Notes under the pieces: generated by a model | Seen by the model: only the letters and a program-made list of their open reading frames with translations | Told to the model about the DNA's origin: nothing | The model's database searches: none | Origin: Paulinella micropora | Lineage: Eukaryota; Cercozoa; Imbricatea; Euglyphida; Paulinellidae | Assembly (NCBI GenBank): GCA_019918135.1 | Contig: WBZZ01003008.1 | Span: 100,001-164,000 of the forward strand | DNA length: 64,000 nucleotides | Direction: 5' to 3' | Translations under genes and position numbers: made by a program | Part shown: piece after piece, positions 32,973 to 42,130 of the stretch | Layout: each line of letters opens with the position of its first letter | How positions within the stretch are numbered: the stretch's first letter is position 1

Positions 32973-35444
32973 TTAATTATTCACATTAGCGAGCGCGTCC
33001 AAGACGTCCCGATTGTGCAAGAGCAGCGTGTCACCCCCGGCCTTGTTTTCGTCCACCGAGAACCGGCCCGCGTCCGCACGAGCGCCACGGCGGAAAATGC
33101 ACCAGTTGCGATCAAACCACGGCCCCCAGTAGTCCGGGCACGCGGCGGGGTTTCGTGTCACTGCCGACTCACCTTCGGCGGCCCCGGCCGGCAGCGGGTA
33201 ATGCTTGCTGTCCACCACCGGTTCGGTTCGCTCTGGCGCAGGTGGCTGCCACTGCACCAGCACACAGTTGTTAGTCTTTTGCACTGCCTTGACTCGCAGC
33301 TGGTCCAGGAAAGCCTGCATCAGCATCAGCAGCTTCGGGGTCTTATCTACGCGAACCCCTTGGTCGCCGTACTCTTTCAGAATATCTGCGACTGTAAGCC
33401 AGCGGTCGGGCCAGCCACAGACTTTGTCCCTGACACGAAAACGGCACACGTACTTTAGGTCCTCCGGTTCTCCTTCGTGGGGCGGCAGGCAATAGATATG
33501 GCTATTTCTAGCCGAAAAAACCCCCAGGCGTGCCATTTCCTTCCAATCATTGTTGTACCTGTTCTTGCAATCCGCTATTGACAAGTGGCTGTTGTACACG
33601 TGCCAGCGGTGCGAGGATTTTGCAGGCTCGTGCCGTTTCCAGAACGCACTGACCTCGCGTTTTGACGCATGCGCCACGTGCTGGAAGCCCAGCAGCTCGA
33701 GGCCTGGCGCCAGCCGCTGCGCCTCCTCGGCCGTGTTGTTGAACGCCGCCGGCGCAGGGTGAATAAAGTCCGCGCCGCGCATTTCCCGCACCCTCCACCT
33801 CCTTTGCTGCCGCAGCTTCTCTTCTTCCGGCGACAAGGGCTCCAGGCGCGGCCCCTCCTCCGAGAAGCGCCTGGTAAACTCGCTGGCCCTGGGCGACACG
33901 TACACCTGCACGGCGTCGTGGTCGTCGACGTGTGCGTGCCAGTTCCGCTGATTCAGCATCCCCTCGATCCACTGCGCCTGCTCCGCCACCTTGCGGCGGC
34001 GGTGGCCCGGCAGCAGGTACTCCGAGTTCACCGTGTCCAGGCTGTGCTGCCCGGCCCCCGCAAACACCGTCAGGTGCGCGCCGCCCGAGCCCGCCGCCCC
34101 CCAGGGCGGCGAGCCGCCGCCCAGCGCGGTAAACACCTCGAACTGCTCCAGCTCGCGCACCATGGTCTCTGCCGGCTTGCGGCTGCTCTTGAACGTCAGC
34201 AGGTTAGCCCAGCCCCGAACGCGGCAGCGGGCCGGCCGCTGTCCGTTCACCCACATCTTTTCTCCCAGCTGTAGGTACGCGTCGCGCACAAAGCCGGACC
34301 TCGCTCTCTCCGCCAGCGACGAGTTGTTCCTGCTGTTCCTCCACCCCTCGTAGCGTTTGTAGCTCGCCTTGTGCGGGAACAGCGGCCTGTGCTCCGTGCC
34401 GCCGACCACGGCGGGCACCACGCGCTCCCGCAGGTCCAGCAGCACAAAGTCCAGCGCCGAGCTCCGGCCGCCCCGGCGCACGAAGCCCGCCGGGCCGCCG
34501 GCTGGCAGCTCATCGGTTGGCCAGGGCTGCCGGCCGAGCGGCAGAAGCTGGCCGCCGTACATCGCGCGGGTCTTGTTCTTCTGCACGCTCAGCGACGTCG
34601 CGTCCTGCAGATTGATCACCCAGCGCCGCGGCTCCTTTTCCTCGCGCAGCAGCGAGCTGTTCAGGTGCAAGTTCACCAGGATGCCCGGCCGCGGCACGGG
34701 CGGCGTCAGCAACAGGCACAGCAGCGCCGCCCGCAACGCGCGCAGCCAGCCCTCCCTGACCCGAGTGTAGTTGGCGCGCGTCACAAGCACCGTCTTCACG
34801 TCCTCGCCGTAGTGCGCAAAGTACTCGGCCAGCGCCGCCACGCGGAACGGCTGCAGGTCCCACATCGTCCAGTCCGACTCCTCCCGCCCGACGCCGTACA
34901 CCCGCTCGATCCGCGCGTACTGCTGCGCCTGTCGCGACAGGTTCGCCAGCCACCTCGACGTCTGTTGCCACGCTAGTACGCCGCGCGCCGGTCGCAGAAA
35001 GTCCGACAGCTGCGTCAGGCTGCCCAGGTACGAGCCCACCGTGCTCGACATGATCTTGGTACGCCCCGCACCGGTCGCGGCGAACTCCGACAGCAGCGCG
35101 GCCTTGCCCAGCGCGTCCACCAGCCTACTCGCTCCATGCTCGCGCGCAAACTCCGCGAACCTGCGCACGTGCCGGATGTGGTTGGCTATTGTGCTCTTGC
35201 TCGGGATCGGGCCCGTGCGTTCGGGGTTCCACCTGAGCTCCAAGAACTGCTTGAATCTCGTCAGCTGCCTCTGTAGCTCGCCATCCTCCTCCTCCTCTAT
35301 TATCCGGGGGTTGTCGTCTTCGCCCGACTCGGACGACGACTCGTCGCCGCGCAGGTCGATCGCGTCAGTCAGCCGCGCCAAAGACGCCGAGAGCCCCGGC
35401 TCCGCGCCCGCCAGCAACTCCTCGCCGTCTTCATCCGCCGCCAT
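32973..35444 (-). CDS. Large tyrosine recombinase (Crypton/YR-type), 823 aa
   Basis: The start is set at the ATG at 35444 (MAADEDGEELLAGAEPGL); the open frame extends further without an ATG. A core-binding, SAM-like part (STIANHIRHVRRFAEFAREH) precedes the catalytic domain. Box I is LLLTPPVPRPGILVNLHLN (Arg). The beta-hairpin Lys is in QKNKTRAMYGGQLLPL. RCRVRGWANLLTF is the likely second Arg region, and AGQHSLDTVNSEYLLPGH gives the His and the nucleophilic Tyr. A C-terminal ~300-residue extension contains a Trp-rich helical block (VSAFWKRHEPAKSSHRWHVY), possibly DNA-binding. Such enzymes cut and rejoin DNA through a phosphotyrosine bond and mobilise Cryptons, DIRS and larger elements. It looks intact and is the best candidate mobility gene of the GC island. 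Confidence 0.7.
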   Translation of the reverse strand: MAADEDGEELLAGAEPGLSASLARLTDAIDLRGDESSSESGEDDNPRIIEEEEDGELQRQLTRFKQFLELRWNPERTGPIPSKSTIANHIRHVRRFAEFAREHGASRLVDALGKAALLSEFAATGAGRTKIMSSTVGSYLGSLTQLSDFLRPARGVLAWQQTSRWLANLSRQAQQYARIERVYGVGREESDWTMWDLQPFRVAALAEYFAHYGEDVKTVLVTRANYTRVREGWLRALRAALLCLLLTPPVPRPGILVNLHLNSSLLREEKEPRRWVINLQDATSLSVQKNKTRAMYGGQLLPLGRQPWPTDELPAGGPAGFVRRGGRSSALDFVLLDLRERVVPAVVGGTEHRPLFPHKASYKRYEGWRNSRNNSSLAERARSGFVRDAYLQLGEKMWVNGQRPARCRVRGWANLLTFKSSRKPAETMVRELEQFEVFTALGGGSPPWGAAGSGGAHLTVFAGAGQHSLDTVNSEYLLPGHRRRKVAEQAQWIEGMLNQRNWHAHVDDHDAVQVYVSPRASEFTRRFSEEGPRLEPLSPEEEKLRQQRRWRVREMRGADFIHPAPAAFNNTAEEAQRLAPGLELLGFQHVAHASKREVSAFWKRHEPAKSSHRWHVYNSHLSIADCKNRYNNDWKEMARLGVFSARNSHIYCLPPHEGEPEDLKYVCRFRVRDKVCGWPDRWLTVADILKEYGDQGVRVDKTPKLLMLMQAFLDQLRVKAVQKTNNCVLVQWQPPAPERTEPVVDSKHYPLPAGAAEGESAVTRNPAACPDYWGPWFDRNWCIFRRGARADAGRFSVDENKAGGDTLLLHNRDVLDALANVNN

Positions 35445-35695
35445 TTGCCGCGCGCTGTGTTTCTCTCTCTCTCTCTCTCTTAAGATTCTCTTGCTGCGAA
35501 ATTTCTTGTGTGTGCCAACAGTTCCAAACCCTCCTTTCGCGCCCTGCTGATCTTGGTGCACCTGCCTTTTTTTTCGCCCCCTCCCGCCCAAAAAGGCAGG
35601 AGAAATTTAAATTAGAGCTTTTTTTTGGGGGTTGTTTTTGTCCATTTCTCTCGTTCTTCCAGGCGCCCCCCCCGCCCCCCTTTTTTTTTTTTTTC

Positions 35696-36865
35696 TCATT
35701 CTTTCCGTTCGCCGCCCTTCTTCGCTGCCACCGCGGGCCGCTGGCCGGGCCGCTGCCCCCAGATCTGCTGCCACTCCTTCAGAGCGGCGTCGATGGCCGC
35801 GAACACCTGCAGCGACCGCCCGCCGCGCAGCGCCGCCAGCACGCGGTGCAAAAAGATCCTCGTCAGCAACTCTTGGTCCGCCGCGGGCCGCATCGCCGTC
35901 CTCAGCTGCAGCCCCCGCCCCGCGCCCAAATGGTGGTCCAGCAGCGCGGGCCACGCCAGGTAAAAAAACAAGTGCACCGGCACCAGCGGGTCCAGCCGCA
36001 GCGTCCGCGCGTGCTTCGCCTCGTCCAGGGCGGCCGCTATTGACGACATGGTGGTGCCGGGCGCCGCGTAGCAGTGTTCGCCCGGCACAAAAGCGGGCAG
36101 CGCCGCGCTCAGCACCGGCCCCCACGCCTCGGGCGCGACGTCCGCTACTTCACCCGCTAGCCTGGCGGACACAGCAGCGAACAAACGTTGGTGCGAGTGC
36201 GTCCCGTGCTCGTGGCCGTGGTGTCTCACAACCTCGTTCTGCACGTGCCAGCGCAGCAGCAGCTCCACGCACGCCTTTGCGCAGCCCTGCTTGCTCACGC
36301 GGCCGCTGTCCCACGCCAGCTCCGCCTCCACGTACTCGGCCAGCCGCGAGACCAGCGCCCTGCGCGGCCGCGCGTCGTGCTCCCACTGGACATTGCTCGG
36401 AATTTGGGTCCACTCCACGGGCACCAGCGGCTCGTCCGTGTCTTGCGCCAACACCTCGCACAGGCGCAGCCGTATATCGATCCAGTCCCAACGGCTGACC
36501 ACAAAACACAGGCTCAGCTGAGACGCCAGCATCGCGTCGTCTGTGCGCAGGCCCCGCGCCGCGCACAGCCACTCCACGTACATCGACACCACCGACCTGA
36601 TGTTGGCCTGGAAAGAAACGCCCCCGTGAGACAAACGATCTACAGTGCGCCACGCAGCCAGATCCTCCTCGCCAATCTCCGCTTCTGCTTCCTCAGCTGG
36701 CGCCGGCGGTAGGGGCGGGTCGACCGCCGCGGCGCGCGCCGGCGTGGTGAACAAGAACCTGAAACGCCGGCGGCCGACTGATGATGCTGTAGAGCTAGAG
36801 CGGGGCTCCTCTGCCAGCAGAGGAGCCCCGCCCTGCTCGGTCGATTGTCTTCGCCGCCGCCGCAC
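35696..36865 (-). CDS. Uncharacterised ~390-aa protein beside the recombinase
   Basis: The frame opens with an Arg-rich start at a GTG, so a splice acceptor or a later ATG is possible. A Pro/Ala/Glu linker leads to a helical body: NIRSVVSMYVEWLCAARGL, FVVSRWDWIDIRLRLCEVL and VELLLRWHVQNEVVRHHGHE. The latter includes a His-rich HHGHEHGTHSH patch that might bind metal. It is on the same strand as, and just upstream of, the tyrosine recombinase, so they may form a unit. The GC-rich codon use is shared. No family is recognised. Confidence 0.45.
   Translation of the reverse strand: MRRRRRQSTEQGGAPLLAEEPRSSSTASSVGRRRFRFLFTTPARAAAVDPPLPPAPAEEAEAEIGEEDLAAWRTVDRLSHGGVSFQANIRSVVSMYVEWLCAARGLRTDDAMLASQLSLCFVVSRWDWIDIRLRLCEVLAQDTDEPLVPVEWTQIPSNVQWEHDARPRRALVSRLAEYVEAELAWDSGRVSKQGCAKACVELLLRWHVQNEVVRHHGHEHGTHSHQRLFAAVSARLAGEVADVAPEAWGPVLSAALPAFVPGEHCYAAPGTTMSSIAAALDEAKHARTLRLDPLVPVHLFFYLAWPALLDHHLGAGRGLQLRTAMRPAADQELLTRIFLHRVLAALRGGRSLQVFAAIDAALKEWQQIWGQRPGQRPAVAAKKGGERKE
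36800..36831. repeat. Perfect 15-bp-arm palindrome inside a coding frame
   Basis: GCGGGGCTCCTCTGC and GCAGAGGAGCCCCGC are separated by CA. It lies near the N-terminus of the frame at 35696-36865 and would form a very stable hairpin in DNA or RNA. Confidence 0.7.
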
Positions 36866-37374
36866 TTCGGATCTCCCTCCCTATACCGCTGAAGGCGTTC
36901 GGTTGGTTTTTTTTCTTGGCGTGCTCCTTTTTCCTCTCCCCCCCCCCCAAAAAAAGCAGAACGGCCGGCCGGCTCAGAAAGCTGAAAAAGACAGCCAGGC
37001 CAAAAAAAGATAGGAAGTGGGAGACTGTCCCCCCCGCCCGGCAGTTTCCCCCCCGTCGAAATTTACCTGCCTTTCCCCTCCCCCCTCTTTTTTTGGCCGC
37101 GCCTCCCCCCGCCTAGCTCGGGTTGGCAGCAAATTTTCCTTTGGAATTTTGTTCATGGCCCTCCCCCCTTCCCCATTTTTGCAGGGGATATATGAAGAGG
37201 GGGGGGGGGGCGACCGTCAGGAAAGGAGCTGAAAAGTGTCTGAGCGCGGGCCGGGGGGGGGGGGGGAGAAGTTGAAAGGGGAATGAGCATAATCGAAAAA
37301 AAAGAATCACCTACAAAACCAGTCCAAATCATAAAAAGGCGAGGCAAACAAAAACACAAACCCAAGACCGCCAC

Positions 37375-38949
37375 ATGCAGACAGAACTAGTTCCCGCTGC
37401 ACCTACCTCCGTGGCCACCGTGGCGGCGCCCCCTGACGGAACCAGCTCGGTAGGAGCAGAGGACCCCACTAATGTCTTGCAAGAAGCTCAATTGCTCATG
37501 GGCATGGGACCAGCAGATTTCGCCAACATCCGGCGCAGTCAGGACGGTTTCTTTTGCATTTCCGATGCCATTTGTGTCTTTACGGACTGTTCTGAAAATT
37601 CTGCCAGAAAAAAGTGGCTCAAGGTGGCACTAAAGCTTGAAAAGTTAGGGCGACCCATCGGTGCCCAGAATAATAGTGGTCAGGAGTGCCACCGGGGGAA
37701 TACGTTTGATTTTCCCGTGAAGTTTTTCGCGTTTCCATGGCGGGCCGCACGGGCCGACGAGCGTGAGGTGGCACCGGCGCAGGAGGTCAAGGAGGGCGAG
37801 CGCCGGGCTGCACAGTGCACGACCTTCAAGGGCCTGCTGACAATTTTGAGTCACCTCGAGCACCCAAGATGCAAGAAGCTGCGCGAAGAAATGGCCCGGA
37901 TCGCAACTCGAGCTGCGGCGGGCGACGAGGCACTCGAGAAAGCCTTGCCAGTGCGCAGGCAAGAGCTGCCCACAGACGTCCGCGATCTGATGCGCGCAGG
38001 CCTGGCTGGCTTTGGCGACTCGACAAATACTGTAGCCCTGAAGACCATGGTCGCGCAGCTGGGCACGATGGTGGAGATGAAAGATAAGCTGCTCGAGGCC
38101 AACTCGAGGATCATCGAGCAGCAGACAGCTCGGCTCGAGGAGCAGACTGCTCGGCTGGCGCTGGCGGACGTGGCCTTGAAGCAGCAGCAACTCATCACGA
38201 GTTTGCAGGAAGAGAAGGCTGCCAAGCGCCGCAAGCTGTTGTTGGGCGCGGTGCCAGTGTTCTCGGCGGAGGATGCTAGCGAGAGCGACAGCAACGACTA
38301 CCCGCCTGGCTCGACCTGCAAGGGAGACCCGCGTTGGTCTCGGCTGATGACTGAACAAGCTAGAGTTTTCGTTGAACGGCTAGCTCGTGCTATCACATCC
38401 TATACCAAGAACGTGCGCGACCAGTACCTCAACACAGAGGAACCAGAAGAGGATATCGAGCCTGAAGTCTGGCAGCAAGCCAATGACGAAGCAATCGAAG
38501 CGCTGCGGCAGGCGGTCTCGGAAATCTTGCGCCCCGCGGATCCTGCGGCGTTGGCTCGTTTCCAGGCGGTCAACGGTACCCAAATCTATAGCGAGATCGT
38601 GCGAATAGTGTGCAGGAGGCTTCCACGTCGGACCCAAAATTCCACGGATCTGCCTCTCGCGCATTTTTTCCTGTACCTCGTGGCCAAGAACAAATTCTTT
38701 GCGCAAGTGGCTGGCAACGAAGATGACGCGGACTTGGCTAGAGACCTGGAGCTCGAGACTACGCTGGGCGAAGAAGTTCTGGGACATGATGTGTTTCTGT
38801 ATTCGCTCGATGAGCCGCGCGGGCTGGTAGAAAAAAATAGTGAAGAACATTCGTTGCGTACAGAAACGCTCAGGCAAGCACGAAATGGCGACGCGCAGGC
38901 CGAGGCCTTCTTCTTGGCCAGGGGCCTGCCCGCGAAGTACCTTGTGTAA
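37375..38949 (+). CDS. Protein with BRO/KilA-N-like N-terminus and coiled coil
   Basis: The 524-residue open frame starts at ATG 37375. Residues about 45-160 (NIRRSQDGFFCISDAICVF, then NSARKKWLKVALKL, then TFKGLLTILSHL) resemble the BRO-N/KilA-N-like region of viral and phage antirepressor-type proteins, in which a short beta unit precedes 'N-A-x-K-x-W' and a helical end. The middle is a coiled coil (LLEANSRIIEQQTARLEEQT). The C-terminal 220 residues are helical and acidic and are not recognised. By homology such proteins bind DNA and are common in large DNA viruses and their integrated copies. The frame is intact. The domain match is by eye and tentative. Confidence 0.5.
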   Translation: MQTELVPAAPTSVATVAAPPDGTSSVGAEDPTNVLQEAQLLMGMGPADFANIRRSQDGFFCISDAICVFTDCSENSARKKWLKVALKLEKLGRPIGAQNNSGQECHRGNTFDFPVKFFAFPWRAARADEREVAPAQEVKEGERRAAQCTTFKGLLTILSHLEHPRCKKLREEMARIATRAAAGDEALEKALPVRRQELPTDVRDLMRAGLAGFGDSTNTVALKTMVAQLGTMVEMKDKLLEANSRIIEQQTARLEEQTARLALADVALKQQQLITSLQEEKAAKRRKLLLGAVPVFSAEDASESDSNDYPPGSTCKGDPRWSRLMTEQARVFVERLARAITSYTKNVRDQYLNTEEPEEDIEPEVWQQANDEAIEALRQAVSEILRPADPAALARFQAVNGTQIYSEIVRIVCRRLPRRTQNSTDLPLAHFFLYLVAKNKFFAQVAGNEDDADLARDLELETTLGEEVLGHDVFLYSLDEPRGLVEKNSEEHSLRTETLRQARNGDAQAEAFFLARGLPAKYLV

Positions 38950-39250
38950 ACCTTTCTATACGCAACTCAGTTTTGGTTCTCAGTAAAAAAAAACAAGGTG
39001 CGGATTTAGAGAAGGGGCATGACTGTGGCCAAAGTAGCTTTGGGGGGGGCCGCTCGCTTGAAACATAAAAAAAACCCAACTAGCAAACTGCGCGGGGGGG
39101 GGGGGGGGGCTGGCCGGGGGGTTTTGTGTTGGGGCTTTTTCTTCTTGATATTGCAGGGGGGGGGGGGGGAAAGATAAAGCGGGGGGGGGGCGGAGGGAAC
39201 AACACCCTGTCTTTCAAGAGCTTAGCTATATTTTTTTTATTGGCTGTGGC

Positions 39251-39685
39251 ATGGCGACAGCAAATTCCTCACCCGGCTTCCAGGGCTTTTTGGCCGGCTG
39301 GGCGGCACGGACCGAGGAGCCCAAGGGCCTACCGCCGGAGCCCAAGGGCCTAGTACCGTCTGTAGCAGCAGTAGCCGCGCAACGTTCGCCGATCGCGGCG
39401 ACAATAGGCCCTGCGCGAGCAGAGGCCCAGCGCTGGCTGCGGACGGAGCTCGAGGCGCAGGGCGTGGGGGGGCCCGCGCTGGCCACGGTGCTGCGCACCT
39501 TGCAATACCGCGATCGCGCGGGCCTGCTGCGGCTGACCGAAGACGACCTGAAATTCTTGGTGACCAGTGCCAGGCCCCGGCTAGAGCCTGACCTGGCGCT
39601 GCTGCTGCGCGATATTCTGCACGACGGGGGCGGCTTGGAAAGACGACCCGCTAATAAAAAGGAGCATGAAGGCGAGCCTGGCTGA
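39251..39685 (+). CDS. 144-aa protein with SAM-like helical C-terminus
   Basis: The ATG at 39251 starts MATANSSPGFQGFLAGWAAR. A duplicated PKGLPPEPKGLVPS linker follows. Residues 55-130 (AQRWLRTELEAQGVGGPALA, LRLTEDDLKFLV, DLALLLRDILHDGG) fit a five-helix sterile-alpha-motif pattern with the Leu-x-Leu-Thr-x-x-Asp-Leu signature. SAM domains mediate protein association. The last 20 codons share DNA with 41537-41582, so the 3' end may lie in a repeat. The domain call is tentative. Confidence 0.4.
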   Translation: MATANSSPGFQGFLAGWAARTEEPKGLPPEPKGLVPSVAAVAAQRSPIAATIGPARAEAQRWLRTELEAQGVGGPALATVLRTLQYRDRAGLLRLTEDDLKFLVTSARPRLEPDLALLLRDILHDGGGLERRPANKKEHEGEPG

Positions 39686-39704
39686 GAGACAGACAAGTTC
39701 GTAA

Positions 39705-40970
39705 ATACGAAGGTCGCGCGATCGAGTTACAGAAAAGAAGTAACGCGCGCGGTGCCACGGGCGTCTTTTGTGCATGACGCCCCCCCCCCCCCCCCCCCCA
39801 CAAACGGGCTCGCCTCGAAGAGTGAGGCAGACAAGTTTATTAAAGACCTTTGTTGAGAAACAAAGAAAGAAAGGAGGCCGCACCAGGGCATTCTGGTGAG
39901 GGGGGGGGCGAAGGCCGGCGGGGCAGGAAAACTTTTTTTGTGCTTAGCTAATGTCTGGACGTTGGCGGGCGGGGAGAAGCATTTTTCTTCGCTTGCAAAA
40001 TGTTTCCCAGAAAAATGTTCAAATTTCGCCCGCCGCCTTTCGCGCGGTCTGAAATTCACGGTACAGCGCTAGGCCCTTGGGAAACAAGATTGCGCCCCGG
40101 ATCCCACGCACCAAGTCGTACCCGCGCGCCCGTGGTTCAGAAAGAATAGTCAGCTTGGAGATAAAGAACGTAGCCTTATCGTAGCCTAAGAATTCGCTTG
40201 CCAATAACGCTCTGCCGCCGAATTGCTGGCTCAGGATACTCTTCATGGAGCCAAGGATGGCCAGAGGTATGTACAGACCATACAAAGCCTGATTTTGTTT
40301 TACAAGGTATTGCTCTAGTTGCTCGAACATGAGCACGCCGAAATTAGACTTGCTGTCAAGCAGCGATCTGCCATACCACACGGCGCTATGCCTCCTGATG
40401 CTACCAGCAAAGACCCAATCACGATCGGCCACGGACGGATCCCTGTAGCTTTGGCGCAGCTGGGCCGCCCGGTTGTCATCCCCCCCGACAAAGAAGTTCC
40501 CAGCACGTTGTCGGGGTGCCACCAGATGTGGCCCCGCGGCTGGGAGCCCAGGACGAACAAATGTGCATGCCCGTAATACAGCTTGTCCTCATTCCACAAC
40601 GCGTCCATAAGACCGGAACAGGCGGCCACGACCGACTTAATGTTTTTCTTGTCGTATGAGGCCCGGAGTGCTTCGCACATTTCTTTTTGGAATATTTTCT
40701 TTCGGTCCTCTGGAAAAGTTGCCAGATTTGCAAAGCCCTCTAGAAACTGCTGAAGCCTACGGGTGACCCAAGCATGAGCCTCTTTTTTCCAATCTTCGTG
40801 CTGGACTTTGTTAATCAAAAAGTCGCTGATTGTTTGGCTCTTGCGGCCGCTAATCTCGCTCACTAGCGTTTGGTAGCCATTAAAATCTTGTAAATTCTGA
40901 AAATGCGTGTAGATAGAATCATCAAGCTCTCGATCGTTTTCAATGGTAAGGGCCAAAAAACCTGGAATCT
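39705..40970. repeat. Duplicated block, copy A (partner 43255-44275)
   Basis: GGTCGCGCGATCGAGTTACA and the ~70 bases after it, then most of the minus-strand gene at 40019-41142, recur at 43255-44275. Copy B is shorter and carries many small deletions. The block joins the 3' end of the gene at 42131-43354 to the 3' part of the minus-strand gene. Confidence 0.75.
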
Positions 40971-41142
40971 TTGCATTGGCACATTTACGAGCCACGCCTA
41001 AAAGCTCTTTTTTAAATTCAAAGCGAAATGTAGCAAGAAGTGTCCTGACACCCTCGGCAAACACGAGCTCGTACACAATATTATTCCAGAAGTAGTCGTT
41101 ATACTCCGAGGTTTTCCGCAGCAACGCCTTCCCTTCGGACAT
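40019..41142 (-). CDS. Uncharacterised ~370-aa protein (better copy of a duplicated gene)
   Basis: ATG at 41142 begins MSEGKALLRKTSEYNDYFWN. Helical segments follow (FRFEFKKELLGVARKCANAK, RLQQFLEGFANLATFPEDRK), then YYGHAHLFVLGSQPRGHIWW. The C-terminal part includes VKQNQALYGLYIPLAILGSM and FFISKLTILSEPRARGYDLV. No family is recognised, and no signal or confident membrane segment is seen. The coding region appears interrupted about once. A more decayed copy lies at 43482-44280, so this gene was once duplicated and one copy is now dying. Confidence 0.45.
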
Positions 41143-41249
41143 CTGCGGTCTTTTTTTTGGAAAAAAAAGCCCGCGCCAGAATTAAGTTGGATAGGGCGCC
41201 CGCAAAAAAACTAAGGCTCCGAATACTCTGGGGCGGGGTTGGCGGACGG

Positions 41250-41520
41250 GAAAACATTTATGGGCTAGGGAAACGTGGGCAGGCGGGGGAAACAAGCCTT
41301 GCCAAAACAAAGCTTAAAAATGTGTGTTCCCGCCCGCCCAACCTTCACCGCGCGCCCTCTCCTTCGCGGAGAGAAGGAAGAAAGCGGGAGGGGGGGGGGG
41401 ACACCGGTAAAAGAACGCTCGGGCAAAAAAGGGAGGGAGGGAGGGAGGGAGGGTCGGTTGAAAAAAAGGAGCCTGGCGAAAAGAAAGGCGGCCGTGTCCC
41501 CTCCCCCAACCCCCCCAAAA
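41250..41520. repeat. GC-rich intergenic repeat module, copy 1
   Basis: The module contains CCCGCC..CCAACCTTCACCGC, then a CCTCTCC...GGAGAGAAGG core, a G run, ACCGGTAAAA, and GAAAAGAAAGGCGGCCG. Similar modules occur at about 45060-45270 and, more diverged, about 46835-47010. Each lies in a gap between genes. Confidence 0.55.
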
Positions 41521-41768
41521 AAAGAACCAGTCCACCACGACCCGCTAATAAAAAAGAAGGCGAGCCTGGCTGAGAGACAAATCTGCGCGGGCAGCAAAGA
41601 AGGAGGGGGGGCGGGGTTTGAATTGTGGGGGCTGGCGCGCAAGGCTTGCGTGAGTGTGAGGAGGGCCAAATCTTCTTGCGCTGACTGCGCCCCCCCCCTC
41701 CCCCACTCTTTTTTTTCTTCTTTTTGTGGGTTTCCGGTCGTGCAGGTATTTTATATTAAACACGAGAG

Positions 41769-41948
41769 ATGGACCAGGATTTTTTTAGGCAATTGCTGGT
41801 GGAAAACTCGGTGCCAGACGAGAAGCTGCCGCGCCTCGCGGCCGGCGCCAGGGCAGCAGCGGCCGTCGCTGGCACGGTGGTCGTGTCGGTGGTGGTGGAT
41901 TCTTTTAACCACGCTGTGACGACGCCCCTCAGCACGAACGCCTTCTAA
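41769..41948 (+). CDS. Small ORF, 59 aa
   Basis: ATG 41769 starts MDQDFFRQLLVENSVPDEKL and ends TTPLSTNAF. A hydrophobic Ala/Val stretch (AAAAVAGTVVVSVVV) may span a membrane or pack in a helix. It lies just upstream of, and on the same strand as, the gene at 42131-43354 and may be its 5' part. Confidence 0.35.
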   Translation: MDQDFFRQLLVENSVPDEKLPRLAAGARAAAAVAGTVVVSVVVDSFNHAVTTPLSTNAF

Positions 41949-42130
41949 TTAGCGCTGCAAACAAGCCGCGCGCTGACCGTGGTGGCTCTGGTGCCTGCCG
42001 ACTTTCTCGACGAGAGACTTCTGGTGGCCCGGCTGACGGACATACTGGGACATTTGTACACGGTTAAGAACGACGCTGTCCGATATTTTTCGCTGATGTC
42101 TGCGCTGCTGCGCCGAGGGCACTTGCACGT

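Noticed and set aside
33550-36500. Long plus-strand frames opposite the recombinase and its neighbour
   Set aside because: They are Arg/Pro/Ala-rich shadows caused by high GC; the minus-strand frames contain the recognisable motifs.
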